From positions 558,001 to 622,000 of the forward strand of contig NZ_BAAADV010000001.1 of NCBI RefSeq assembly GCF_039522665.1: 64,000 nucleotides of DNA. Direction: 5' to 3'. The notes under the pieces were generated by a model. That model ran no database searches and was not told the DNA's origin. It saw nothing but the letters and a program-made list of their open reading frames with translations. Below are positions 41,981-50,261 of this stretch, piece by piece (position 1 is the first letter of the stretch; each line of letters starts with the position of its first letter). A program made the position numbers and the translations under genes. This stretch comes from Natronoarchaeum mannanilyticum. Its GTDB lineage: Archaea; Halobacteriota; Halobacteria; Halobacteriales; Natronoarchaeaceae.

Positions 41981-42088
41981 ATTCAACACTCGGTGGTATT
42001 CTGCAGTAATCGTTTTGGTTCCGCATCATATCGCGGTTGTACCACCGAGTAGAATAGTTTTTACCGCAGCGGCGGTTTCGATCGTTCG

Positions 42089-43456
42089 ATGAGTAACGCG
42101 ACGGGCGGATCGACGGACGGACTGCGCGCGAAACTATCCCGGCTGGGACCGACGTGGATCGCAGGCGCCATCGCCGCGGGCCCGGCCTCGATGGCGGCGG
42201 TGCTCGGCGCCGGCGCGACCTTCGGCTACGCGCTGCTGTGGGTCGTCGTGCTCTCGGCGCTTCTGGGCGCGACCGCGCAGTACCTCTCGATGCGGCTCGG
42301 GCTGCTGACCGAGCGAGGGATCGTCGGCGCCGTCGAGGAGCACCTCGGCGAGCTCTGGGCGTGGGTGCTGGTGATCGACACGGTGCTCGCGTCGGGGCTG
42401 GCCCAGATCGTGATCATGAAGACGGTCGCGGAGGTCAGCGGGACGATCACCGGGTTCGATCCCCGACTCTGGGGCGTCGCCTGGGCGCTGGCGCTGGCGG
42501 TCGGCCTCGCGGGCGGCGGCTACCGCTTCCTGGAGACCGGCGCCAAGGCGATCGTCTCGATCGTCGTGCTGGCCTTTGTCGCCACGGCGTTCCTCGTGCC
42601 GATCGATCCGGGCGCCGCGGCGGGCGGGCTGGTGCCGACGATCCCGGCCGGCATCGACGGCGCCTTGCTGGCGGCGGGCGTGCTCGGCGGCGCGGTCCAC
42701 ATCACGCTGATCACGATGCAGAGCTACACGATGCGCGCTCGCGGCTGGACCCGCGACGACTACGATATCGGGCTGTTCGACGTCGGCACCTCGATGCTGG
42801 TCGCGTTCGGCGTGTTCAGCGTCGCGACGTTCCTCGTCGCCGCGAGCGTGCTCGCCCCCGAACTATCGCCGGGCGGTCAGCTGCAGGCGTCCGCGGCGGC
42901 CGCGTCGCTCGGCCCGCTGGTCGGCAATTTCGCAGAGACGCTGTTCATGCTCGGCCTCTGGGCCGCGGCCGTCTCCACGCTGGGCGCGAACACGGTCGTC
43001 CCGCCGTACCTGCTGGCCGACAAGCTCGGCTGGGAGACCGACGTCTCCGACGACCGGTTCCGCGCAGCGGTCGTCGCGGTGGCGCTGCTCGGCGGACTCG
43101 GGGCGTTCCTCGGCGGGAACTTCTTCTCGCTCCTGACCCAGATGCTCACCTTCGGGCTGATCGGGACGCCGTTCGCGCTCGCGATCGTGCTGTACCTGCT
43201 GAACGATCCCGAAGCGGTCCCCGAGACGAACCCCGCGATCGCGAACGTCGGCGGTCTGATCGTGTTCGGGATCGCATCGGTGCTGGCCGGTTCGTACGTC
43301 CGGGAGCAGCTTCGGTCCGGCCTCGGGGAACCGGTGCCGACGTTCTTCGTCGCGTTCGCGATCGCGATCGGCGCCGCGACGGTCGCGCTGGTCGGTAAGT
43401 TCGTGCGCGAGGCGCGCCGCTCCGCCGCGGGCGTCGACGCCGAGGCGGATGTCTGA
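42089..43456 (+). CDS. Nramp-family-like transporter with altered metal site
   Basis: The 455-residue protein has about 11 membrane helices and aligns with Nramp metal transporters: LGPTWIAGAIAAGPASMAAVLGAGATFGYALLW aligns with the TM1 DPGN region and VHITLITMQSYTMRARGW with the TM6 MPHNLxLHS region. The metal-binding Asp and Asn of DPGN are Gly and Ser here, and the TM6 Met is not present. Substrate may therefore be not a transition metal. TTTTTACC lies 27 nt upstream of the ATG. The P-loop gene overlaps its end by 8 bp. Confidence 0.85.
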   Translation: MSNATGGSTDGLRAKLSRLGPTWIAGAIAAGPASMAAVLGAGATFGYALLWVVVLSALLGATAQYLSMRLGLLTERGIVGAVEEHLGELWAWVLVIDTVLASGLAQIVIMKTVAEVSGTITGFDPRLWGVAWALALAVGLAGGGYRFLETGAKAIVSIVVLAFVATAFLVPIDPGAAAGGLVPTIPAGIDGALLAAGVLGGAVHITLITMQSYTMRARGWTRDDYDIGLFDVGTSMLVAFGVFSVATFLVAASVLAPELSPGGQLQASAAAASLGPLVGNFAETLFMLGLWAAAVSTLGANTVVPPYLLADKLGWETDVSDDRFRAAVVAVALLGGLGAFLGGNFFSLLTQMLTFGLIGTPFALAIVLYLLNDPEAVPETNPAIANVGGLIVFGIASVLAGSYVREQLRSGLGEPVPTFFVAFAIAIGAATVALVGKFVREARRSAAGVDAEADV

Positions 43457-44039
43457 GCCGATCGGCTCGGCCGACGAGCTCCCCTTCCCGCTCCGCGGGA
43501 CGACGCTGGTGACCGGCCCCTCGAACGCCGGGAAGACGCGCCTGACCGCCCGCGCCCTCGACGCCTGGGTCGCCGATCGCGGCGCCGAGGGCGTCGTCGT
43601 GCTGGAGTTCGCGCCCGAGATCGAGCGCGACGGCGTCCTGCTCGGCGGGCGACTCGACCGGTTCGTCGAGGTGCCCGACGTCGCGTTTCACGGCATCCTC
43701 GATGCCCATGCGCCGCGGGCCGCGGCGAGCGACGAGACCGAAGCTCGCGAGCTCGCTGCGGACAACGCCGAGCGCGCGCGGTCGATTCTGGACGCCGCGC
43801 CGGAAGCTCCTGGGGCGGTATTCGTCAACGACGCGACGATCCCGTTCCAGCACGAGGCGGGCGACCTCGACAGGCTGCGCTCGTACTGCGGGGACGCCGA
43901 CATCGCCGTGCTGAACGCCTTCGAGAGCGACGAACTGGGCGCGGAGCACCCCGTCACGCGACGAGAACGGAACGCGCTCGACGGGTTGCAGGACTGCGCC
44001 GACCGACACGTCGGACTCGACGCGGACGGGAGCGAGTGA
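43449..44039 (+). CDS. P-loop protein of unknown function
   Basis: A 196-residue protein with a Walker A motif GPSNAGKT near residues 22-29 in a typical strand-loop-helix (TTLVTGPSNAGKTRLTARALDAWV) and a later hydrophobic strand-Asp combination (GAVFVNDATI) that might be a Walker B. No named family recognised. Its start overlaps the transporter gene by 8 bp, so the two are translationally coupled, which suggests a functional link. Confidence 0.75.
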   Translation: MSEPIGSADELPFPLRGTTLVTGPSNAGKTRLTARALDAWVADRGAEGVVVLEFAPEIERDGVLLGGRLDRFVEVPDVAFHGILDAHAPRAAASDETEARELAADNAERARSILDAAPEAPGAVFVNDATIPFQHEAGDLDRLRSYCGDADIAVLNAFESDELGAEHPVTRRERNALDGLQDCADRHVGLDADGSE

Positions 44040-44571
44040 CGGCACCGGACCGGCAGTGACGCCGCGGCGACGCGTCGACCCTGTCACGGTGACGCCGTCG
44101 CGCCGCTTCGGTTCCGTCGTAGTGAGGCCGCTGTGACCTGTCGCGATCGGGACAAAGCCGCGGTGGCGACATCTCACGGCGTCGCCAACACCGTTTATGA
44201 CCCGTGCTACCATAGTTCAGTATGTCCGGCGAGGACCCGAGGACACACCGGACGACCCGGCGCGGACCGTCCGAGCGGCGGACGGCCTGTTCCGGGTTAG
44301 GGGCAAAACTGAACTCCCCGTGAGAGGGGAACAAAGTGAACGCCCCGAAGGAGACTCGAAGCGGCCCGGCAACCGCCCGCCCGGGCGGGCGGTCGAGAAG
44401 GCCAAGTATCGGACGTCGCGCAAGTGACGTTCGCGAATCTGGCGACGCCGATTGGCGCCGTCAGCACGGTCGTAGGGGCCGCGGAAACCGGCTCCCGTCC
44501 GGGTCCTAATCGGGCCCTCGTCGGGAGCGCGACGATTTTATCGGCGATGCCGCTAGTCAGCCGCGGGACCG
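44040..44571. other. Gene-free region with promoter and strong hairpins
   Basis: No frame here resembles a known protein. A TTTATG box (44194-44199) would start a transcript near 44222. Downstream lies a nested hairpin, outer arms GGGGC (44301-44305) and GCCCC (near 44342-44346), inner CCCC/GGGG around GTGAGA. Further on is the 20-bp palindrome CCGCCCGCCCGGGCGGGCGG (44373-44392). See the separate candidate transcript. Confidence 0.6.
44194..44430 (+). ncRNA. Candidate small RNA or very short leaderless ORF
   Basis: TTTATG at 44194-44199 is centred 27 nt upstream of 44222, where an ATG begins a 33-codon frame (MSGEDPRTHRTTRRGPSER...) ending at a stop near 44323. The same stretch folds into a two-part hairpin and is followed by a 20-bp GC palindrome that could stop transcription. 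Either a structured RNA or a short Arg-rich peptide is possible. This is a prediction from promoter spacing and structure only. Confidence 0.35.
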
Positions 44572-44862
44572 TCACCCGATGTCGAAGTTGAGCCGATTCT
44601 TCGCCTTGTCGACCAGCGCGTCGATCCGGTCCTGGAACTCCTCGACGGAGCGCTCGACGTAGTGGACCTTGCCGCGGGGGATCCGGCGGACCACGTCGTT
44701 GCCCTCCTCGTCCTCGCCGGTCTTGACCTGCCAGTGGTCCTGGAAGTAGACGATGTGCTCGTTGTCGACCTCGATCGACTCCACGTCGCCGTCCGGGTCG
44801 TCGAACACGATCGTCGCCTGGCCCAGCTCCGGGTCGGGCATGTCGAACTGCGTCTCGGACAT
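44572..44862 (-). CDS. Conserved small haloarchaeal protein of unknown function
   Basis: A 96-residue acidic protein, MSETQFDMPDPELGQATIVFDDPDGDVESIEVDNEHIVYFQDHWQVKTG..., ending in a helical EEFQDRIDALVDKAKNRLNFDIG. The mixed strand/helix pattern and a CTTTTG word 27 nt upstream support a real gene. I know no function. Confidence 0.75.
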   Translation of the reverse strand: MSETQFDMPDPELGQATIVFDDPDGDVESIEVDNEHIVYFQDHWQVKTGEDEEGNDVVRRIPRGKVHYVERSVEEFQDRIDALVDKAKNRLNFDIG

Positions 44863-44985
44863 GGGTATAGACGCCACGAGAGCGGACAAAAGCGTCGGGG
44901 GCGGTGCGAAGTTCGGGGGACGGCCTCCGCGATCATCCGGACCGGGGGACGCCTTATTACCGTACCGCGTGAAGCACCGCGAGAG

Positions 44986-45468
44986 ATGGCGATCGCCCGA
45001 AGAATGCGACTCTGGCTCGACGAGCACCTCGGCTACGTCGGAGCGGCGCTCGCGTATCTTGTCGCCGGCATCCACCTCTTTCACCCGCAGTACGGCTTCT
45101 CTCGACTGGTCAGGCTTCTCGCGACCGGGAATCTGTCGTTGCTCGGGTACGATCCCCGTCCGCTGGCGTTCGTGTTGTCCGGGTTCGCTATCCTGCTCGG
45201 GATCAAGCTCGTGCTCCTCGATTTCGGCCGCAACCCCGTCTACGCGCTCGGAATGTTGCTCGTGACAACCTACTTCGTCGGCTACTTCGCGTGGCACCTG
45301 ACGGGCCACGGCGGCTTTCTGCCCGGTCGAAAGCCGCTGTATCACGGTTTGCACCCGGTTACGGCGGTCCTGTCGCACCTCGCGAACTATCCGCTGGCCG
45401 CCGCGGCGAAGTTCGCCGAGGCGGCGCTGTTCGTCGTTCTCGCGGTTCTGTATCGGCGAGAGACGTGA
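44986..45468 (+). CDS. Membrane protein of unknown function
   Basis: A 160-residue protein with about four membrane helices: LGYVGAALAYLVAGIHLF, PLAFVLSGFAILLGIKLVLL, YALGMLLVTTYFVGYFAW and AAKFAEAALFVVLAVLY. His residues lie at membrane edges (HLFHP, AWHLTGHGG, YHGLHPVTAVLSH), a pattern that can indicate metal or haem binding, but no family is recognised. CCTTATTAC sits about 28 nt upstream of ATG 44986. Confidence 0.75.
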   Translation: MAIARRMRLWLDEHLGYVGAALAYLVAGIHLFHPQYGFSRLVRLLATGNLSLLGYDPRPLAFVLSGFAILLGIKLVLLDFGRNPVYALGMLLVTTYFVGYFAWHLTGHGGFLPGRKPLYHGLHPVTAVLSHLANYPLAAAAKFAEAALFVVLAVLYRRET

Positions 45469-45487
45469 GCCCGCGCGGTAAACCCCG

Positions 45488-46045
45488 CTACAGGTACGTG
45501 TCCCGCATCGTCTCCTCGAGGATCCCGTCCGGGTCGAGCACGATGTAGACGAGCACGAACGGCTCGCGCGGGTCGAGCACCCACACCGAAAACGGCGGTT
45601 CGGCGGACTCGGCCGCACGGGCGACCAGCGGCTCCAGGGGCTTGACGCCGTCGCGGAACTCCGAGAACAGGTCGCGCTGGCCCGCCTGCTCGGCGAACGT
45701 GTAGACGACGCCGTTGGGCTCGTTGTCGGTGCTGTAGGTGACCCGCGAGTTCATCGCCTCGCCGGCCGAGCGGGCGGCCTCGAAACACTCCTGGGCGGCC
45801 TGGAACACGGCTTCCTCGGTGCGGACGAACCGGAACCGCGTCGGCGAGGTGACGTCCACGTCCTCGATCTCGGGGTCGCCGTCGGTCCACCGTAGCGACG
45901 CCGCGACCCGGTTGCCGACCGCCAGATCGGGCGCGTCCGCCGCCGGGACGTAGGTCGGCTCGGCCGACTCGACGTCCAGCAGGAGCCACTCCTCCTCGTC
46001 GCGCCCCGGGAGCACGCGGAACCGACCGTCCGACGACTGTTGCAT
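45488..46045 (-). CDS. Conserved haloarchaeal protein, DUF6663-like
   Basis: A 185-residue soluble protein, MQQSSDGRFRVLPGRDEEEWLLLDVESAEPTYV..., with the central block NSRVTYSTDNEPNGVVYTFAEQAGQRDLFSEFRDGVKPLEPLV and the end DPREPFVLVYIVLDPDGILEETMRDTYL. The block agrees with what I recall of DUF6663, whose function is unknown. It lies convergent with the membrane-protein gene and divergent from the VOC gene. Confidence 0.78.
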   Translation of the reverse strand: MQQSSDGRFRVLPGRDEEEWLLLDVESAEPTYVPAADAPDLAVGNRVAASLRWTDGDPEIEDVDVTSPTRFRFVRTEEAVFQAAQECFEAARSAGEAMNSRVTYSTDNEPNGVVYTFAEQAGQRDLFSEFRDGVKPLEPLVARAAESAEPPFSVWVLDPREPFVLVYIVLDPDGILEETMRDTYL

Positions 46046-46164
46046 TGGGTGGACGTAGGCCCCCCGGCGTACATGAGTGCCACGACCTGGAGAGGCGCTG
46101 ACTGCGACCGTCCCAGGCTGTCCCGAAACACAGGCATATCCAGCGCGAGCGCGTAGCCCCGCCC

Positions 46165-47127
46165 ATGAGCGAGGGAGCGTCGGGACTGACGGACACGCCC
46201 GGAATCCACCACGTCACCGGGATCGTCGGGGACGCCCAGCGAAACGTCGACTTCTACGCCGGGACGCTCGGACTGCGGCTCGTCAAGCGGACGGTCAACT
46301 ACGAGGACGTGCTCCGCTATCATCTCTACTACGGGAACGAGCGGGGAGAGCTCGGAACCGTGCTGACGTGCTTTCCGTACCCGAACGACGACCCCGGCCG
46401 ACTCGGCAAGCCCCAGATCGAGTCGGTCGGCTTCGTCGTCCCGCCGGGCTCGCTCGCCTACTGGGTCGATCGCCTGACAGACCGGGGCGTCGACGTCAAG
46501 GGGCCGGACCGGCGGTTCGACGAGCAGTACGTCCGGTTCGAGGATCCGGCCGGAACGCAGGTCGAGCTCGTCACCGGCGAGTCGACGGTCGAGCCCTGGA
46601 CCGGCGCCGGCGTCCCGGCCGACACGGCGATCCGCGGCGTCCACGGCGTCGCGACGCTGCCGGCGAACCCCTACGCGACCGCGAGCACCCTCGAAACGCT
46701 GGGGTTCGAGCTCGCCGAACAGGACGGCGACCGCATCCGCTATCGCGCGAGCGGCGATCGCGCGACCGCGATCGACGTGCTCGACCGCGAGGCGGCCTAC
46801 GGGCGCGAGGGTATTGGGACGATCCAGCACGTCGCCGTCCGAGCCGAGAGCGTCGACGAGCTCTACGAGTGGCACGACCTGTTCCGCGAGCGCGACTACG
46901 ACGTCTCGCGGGTGACGGATCGCCACTACTTCCACTCGCTGTACGTCCGCGGCCCCGGCGGGATCCTGTTCGAGCTGGCGACCGAACGGCCGGGACTGAC
47001 GATCGACGAGGACGTTGCGACAATGGGCGAGTCGCTGGTGCTGCCCGACCGGTTCGAGGACGACCGGGAGATGATCGAGGGGCAGCTGTCACCGATCGAG
47101 CTGCCCGAACGAGAACGATCCGACTGA
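46165..47127 (+). CDS. VOC-family ring-cleaving dioxygenase-like protein (MhqO type)
   Basis: The 320-residue protein has two glyoxalase/VOC modules: IHHVTGIVGDAQRNVDFYAGTLGLRLVKRTVNYED in the first and IQHVAVRAESVDELYEWHDLFRERDYDV...RHYFHSLYVRGPGGILFELATE in the second, with the metal ligands His (IHHVTG), His (QHVAV) and Glu (LFELAT). MhqO-like proteins are induced by quinones and cleave aromatic rings. Aromatic substrate in this organism is unknown. Start ATG 46165. Confidence 0.87.
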   Translation: MSEGASGLTDTPGIHHVTGIVGDAQRNVDFYAGTLGLRLVKRTVNYEDVLRYHLYYGNERGELGTVLTCFPYPNDDPGRLGKPQIESVGFVVPPGSLAYWVDRLTDRGVDVKGPDRRFDEQYVRFEDPAGTQVELVTGESTVEPWTGAGVPADTAIRGVHGVATLPANPYATASTLETLGFELAEQDGDRIRYRASGDRATAIDVLDREAAYGREGIGTIQHVAVRAESVDELYEWHDLFRERDYDVSRVTDRHYFHSLYVRGPGGILFELATERPGLTIDEDVATMGESLVLPDRFEDDREMIEGQLSPIELPERERSD

Positions 47128-47283
47128 GCGACCGGATCGCTCCCGGACCGGTCGAACGACCGAGTCCGGACGTGCGACCGCGCAACCGACCCGAGATTTC
47201 ACTGAACCGATCCGCGCGTACCCGGAGGCGAACCTGACCGACGCGCAACTACGCCTAAAGTCGCCGCGCGCGTAGCCTCGCCC

Positions 47284-47757
47284 GTGCTAGAATCTCTGCA
47301 GCGACGCATCGAGAGCGACGGCGAGACGGAGCGTCGACTCGACTCTAACCGGGGACCTGACGCCGAGCGTCGATCGGTCGTCGCGACGCCGCTGTTCAGA
47401 CTGGGGCGGGCGATCTTCGGCGGCATCCTCGCGCTACTGGCGATCGACAACCTGCGCAACCTCGACGAGCGGATCGAGTACGCCCGGGCGAAGGGCGCGC
47501 CCGCTCCGGATCTGTCGGTGCCCGGGATCAGCATTACCCTCCTACTGGGCAGCGTCGGCGTCACGCTCTGGCGACTGCCCTCGGCGTCGGCGGCGGCCGT
47601 CGCGACGTTTTTCGCGGCCGTGACGCCCCAGATGCACGACTTCTGGACGATCGAGGACGACGCCGAGCGCCAGCAGGAGTTCTTCCAGTTCCTCAAGAAC
47701 GGCGCGCTATTTGGAGCGGCGCTCGCGCTCGCGCGACTCGCTCGCAGGCACAGGTAG
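47284..47757 (+). CDS. DoxX-family membrane protein
   Basis: The 157-residue protein starts at GTG 47284. The DoxX pattern is clear: LFRLGRAIFGGILALLAIDNLRNLDERIEYARAKGAPAPDLSVPGISITLLLGSVGVTLW, then AAAVATFFAAVTPQMHDFW and QFLKNGALFGAALALARLARR, giving four helices. DoxX proteins are implicated in thiosulfate or redox functions but roles vary. The first 30 residues are polar and may not be translated in all forms. Confidence 0.85.
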   Translation: MLESLQRRIESDGETERRLDSNRGPDAERRSVVATPLFRLGRAIFGGILALLAIDNLRNLDERIEYARAKGAPAPDLSVPGISITLLLGSVGVTLWRLPSASAAAVATFFAAVTPQMHDFWTIEDDAERQQEFFQFLKNGALFGAALALARLARRHR

Positions 47758-47774
47758 CGACGACCATCGCCGGA

Positions 47775-48572
47775 CTACTCGGCTGCCGAATCGCCGGCTC
47801 GCGAATCACCCGAAGCCACCGACGGATCGGCGACCGTCGCGTTGACGATGATCCCCGTCAGGAGCACGGCCGACGCGAGATACAGACTCGTGAGCATGAC
47901 GATGATCCCGCTGAGGACGCCGTACACCGCGAACCGGCCGGCGTTGACTGCGTAGAGGTGGACGCCGGCGTGGATGGTGGTGAGCCCGACTGCGGCGGTG
48001 ATCGCACCCGGAAGCGCCGCCGCCGGTCGGTCGAGCGTCCGCGAGGGGACGTAGTACAGCGGGACGAACACGACCGAGAGCGCGACGACCAGCGCTCCGA
48101 GGCCGATCGCCGTCCCGCCCGGCGTGCCGAACAGCGTGCTCGCGAGGATGATTGCGCCGATAGTCAGGACGAGCGATCCCAGGACGACCGCGGCGTCCCT
48201 GAGCTGATACCGCAGCGGCCGGTCCCGAACGCCCTCGACGCGCTCGACGACCGCGAGGAAGCCGACGGCGACGTTCGTCGCGCTCCACGCGAGGACGACG
48301 ATCGCCAGCGCCGCTGCACCGGTTCGGCCGGTCGCGGTCGTCGTCGCCTCGTACACCAGCTGCCGGGCGCCGAGCGTGAGAAACCGGGGCGTCGACGTCT
48401 GGACGCGCGCCGCGAGCTGCTCGCCGAACAGCGCGAACACGATCAACAGTACCGGGACGAACGAGACGAACGCGTAGTACGCCAGCGCCGCGGCAGGGTA
48501 CTTCACCTCCTGCTCGTAGGCTACCCGGACGATCCGCCGTCCGAGAACGAGCGCGTCGGAGAGCCGCCCCAT
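47775..48572 (-). CDS. YihY/BrkB-family membrane protein
   Basis: A 265-residue protein with about six helices and the family features LAYYAFVSFVPVLLIVFALFG near the N-terminus, LAWSATNVAVGFLAVVERVEGV, and VPLYYVPSRTLDRPAALPGAITAAVGLTT-type segments. Earlier labelled ribonuclease BN, the family is in fact a membrane protein of unknown transport role. ATG 48572 (MGRLSDAL) is preferred; an in-frame start nine codons upstream exists. Confidence 0.88.
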   Translation of the reverse strand: MGRLSDALVLGRRIVRVAYEQEVKYPAAALAYYAFVSFVPVLLIVFALFGEQLAARVQTSTPRFLTLGARQLVYEATTTATGRTGAAALAIVVLAWSATNVAVGFLAVVERVEGVRDRPLRYQLRDAAVVLGSLVLTIGAIILASTLFGTPGGTAIGLGALVVALSVVFVPLYYVPSRTLDRPAAALPGAITAAVGLTTIHAGVHLYAVNAGRFAVYGVLSGIIVMLTSLYLASAVLLTGIIVNATVADPSVASGDSRAGDSAAE

Positions 48573-48633
48573 AGTTCCCGGTTCGTGACACGCGCCCATA
48601 CGTCTGTGTTCGACGGCGGACTGCGACCCAGCG

Positions 48634-49008
48634 CTACGAGAGGTGGGCGGTGACGTCCGTCGAGGAGACCATCCCGACGTAGTCGTCGTCGACCACGGGG
48701 AGATGCTTGATCCCGTAGGTCGTCAGCATCGCGGCGACCTCCTCCATGTAGAGGTCCGGCGTGACGGTCTCGACGTCGGTCGTCATCACGTCCGACACCG
48801 CCAGTTCCGACGTGTCCCGTCCGTCGGCGACGGCGTCGAGCACGTCCGTGCTACTCACGATCGACCGCGGCGTCGTCGGGACGACCAGCGCGCTGATGTT
48901 TTTGTCTCGCATCCGCCTGGCGGCCTCCTCGACCGTGGCGTCCGCGGGAATCGTCTCCAGGGGCGTCGACATCACGTCTTCGACGGTTACTCTTTCTTCA
49001 GAACTCAT
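48634..49008 (-). CDS. CBS-domain pair protein
   Basis: The 124-residue protein is two tandem CBS motifs: VEDVMSTPLETIPADATVEEAARRMRDKNISALVV and VSDVMTTDVETVTPDLYMEEVAAMLTTYGIKHLPVVDDDYVGMVSSTDV. CBS pairs bind adenosine nucleotides such as AMP, ATP or SAM and act as energy sensors. A partner cannot be inferred from context. Confidence 0.92.
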   Translation of the reverse strand: MSSEERVTVEDVMSTPLETIPADATVEEAARRMRDKNISALVVPTTPRSIVSSTDVLDAVADGRDTSELAVSDVMTTDVETVTPDLYMEEVAAMLTTYGIKHLPVVDDDYVGMVSSTDVTAHLS

Positions 49009-49214
49009 ACGTCTACAGATGGGATCGGGGGGTATGGAGCTTTGCCCCTGACCGGCATCGCCCTCGAAACTCCGGACCGCCGGTTCGCTGCCACCGCCAG
49101 TCGCGTCAGCCGAGGCTGATCAACCGCTGACGATCCGCCACTCGACGACGTCGAACGCGTCGACGAAAATCGAGGCTTACCGCTCGTGCGACCGGTTCGG
49201 TCGAGGTGCCGTTC

Positions 49215-49874
49215 TCACGCGCTACAGACCCTGTGAAGGTCGCTCAGCGAGTCGATATCCCAGGTCGGCCAGACGTTGAGCTCCCAGTTCGTGCGGTGGG
49301 GACGCCGGATGAACGCCGAATCGATGCCGGCGCGCTCGGCGGCCCGGATGTCGGACTCGTTGTCGCCGACGAACAGCGCCGAATCGGCGTCGAGGTCGGA
49401 CAGCGCGCGCTTGAGGTAGTGCGGGTTGGGTTTCCGAAGGTCGAGGCTCTCGACGGTCGGCTCGCGGCCGTAGGCGGTGCCGAATCGATGGGAGATCTCG
49501 TTGTGCTCCAGCACGAAGTCGACCGTCTCCTGCTGATTCGAGCTGACGATCCCCATCGCGGCGTCGAGGTCGGTCAGCGTGTCGATGTCGTCGTAGAGCG
49601 CCTTCCGGCCCTCGCGGACCTCCACCTGCTGGGCGCGCGACAGCGCGCTCTCGCGGGCTTGCCAGAAGGTTTCGGGTTCGAGATCGTACGTGCCGCAGAT
49701 GCTGTCGACCTGTCGGGGCGTCGCCCCGACGGTCATGTCGTCGACGTGATCGGGCTCCAGGTCGGTGACGCCGAACTCCGAAAACGTCTCCCGGGTCGCC
49801 TCCCGGAGGACGTCGAAGTCCGTTCGCTCGACGAGGACACCGTCGTTGTCGAAGATGACGGTATCGTATGTCAT
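49215..49874 (-). CDS. HAD-superfamily hydrolase, phosphoglycolate-phosphatase-like
   Basis: The 219-residue protein has the HAD motifs: DNDGVL near residue 9 (nucleophile Asp9, general acid Asp11), SSN after IV (motif II), KPNPHYLKRAL (Lys motif III) and FVGDNESDIRAAERAG (motif IV). The alpha-helical cap at 20-90 fits subfamily IA. It may dephosphorylate a small metabolite. CTTATC 27 nt upstream supports the ATG. Confidence 0.9.
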   Translation of the reverse strand: MTYDTVIFDNDGVLVERTDFDVLREATRETFSEFGVTDLEPDHVDDMTVGATPRQVDSICGTYDLEPETFWQARESALSRAQQVEVREGRKALYDDIDTLTDLDAAMGIVSSNQQETVDFVLEHNEISHRFGTAYGREPTVESLDLRKPNPHYLKRALSDLDADSALFVGDNESDIRAAERAGIDSAFIRRPHRTNWELNVWPTWDIDSLSDLHRVCSA

Positions 49875-50016
49875 ATTACATACTGGGCGGTCGGACTGAT
49901 AAGAGTTTCAGTCGACGCGGCGTCGCGGTAACGGTGGGACTGCTCGAAATTCGGAAGAAGATCACGGTCAACGGGTGACAGAAGTCGGCAAATATTTTCT
50001 ACGTTCGAGAAGCGAA

Positions 50017-50030
50017 CGGGCGCGACGGGA
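50017..50030 (-). repeat. Partial copy of the tRNA-Arg 3' end
   Basis: CGGGCGCGACGGGA at 50017-50030 is identical to 50105-50118 in the 3' half of tRNA-Arg, same orientation, 88 bp away. The region between has two hairpins (GCAAACGC/GCGTTTGC and a longer imperfect one). It looks like a second instance of a tRNA 3'-end scar, but it is only 14 nt. Confidence 0.45.
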
Positions 50031-50104
50031 GTGAGCAAACGCGAAGCGTTTGCGAACTACGTCGCGTCCGCTCGTTTGCGAGGAACGGACGTGACGAGCG
50101 AGAG

Positions 50105-50177
50105 CGGGCGCGACGGGATTCGAACCCACGGCATCTTGGTCCGGAACCAAGTGCTCTGTCCGCTGAGCTACGCGCCC
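50105..50177 (-). tRNA. tRNA-Arg, anticodon CCG
   Basis: The minus strand folds into a 73-nt cloverleaf: acceptor GGGCGCG/CGCGCCC with discriminator G, D-arm with GCUCAGCGGACAGAGC, anticodon stem CUUGG/CCAAG around UUCCGGA (anticodon CCG, reads CGG), and T-arm CGUGGGUUCGAAUCCCG. CCA is not encoded and there is no intron. Confidence 0.95.
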
Positions 50178-50261
50178 TCGAATACAGTTAGGACTGCGCC
50201 GTGGTAAAACCGTTTTGAACCGTAGAGCGGAAGCACAACTGTCGAAGAAGCCGAACCGCGT

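Noticed and set aside
44197-44427. A 76-residue frame over the candidate small RNA
   Set aside because: Its start would lie within the TATA box, and its product has no recognisable features. The ATG at 44222 fits the promoter better, though neither frame is proven.
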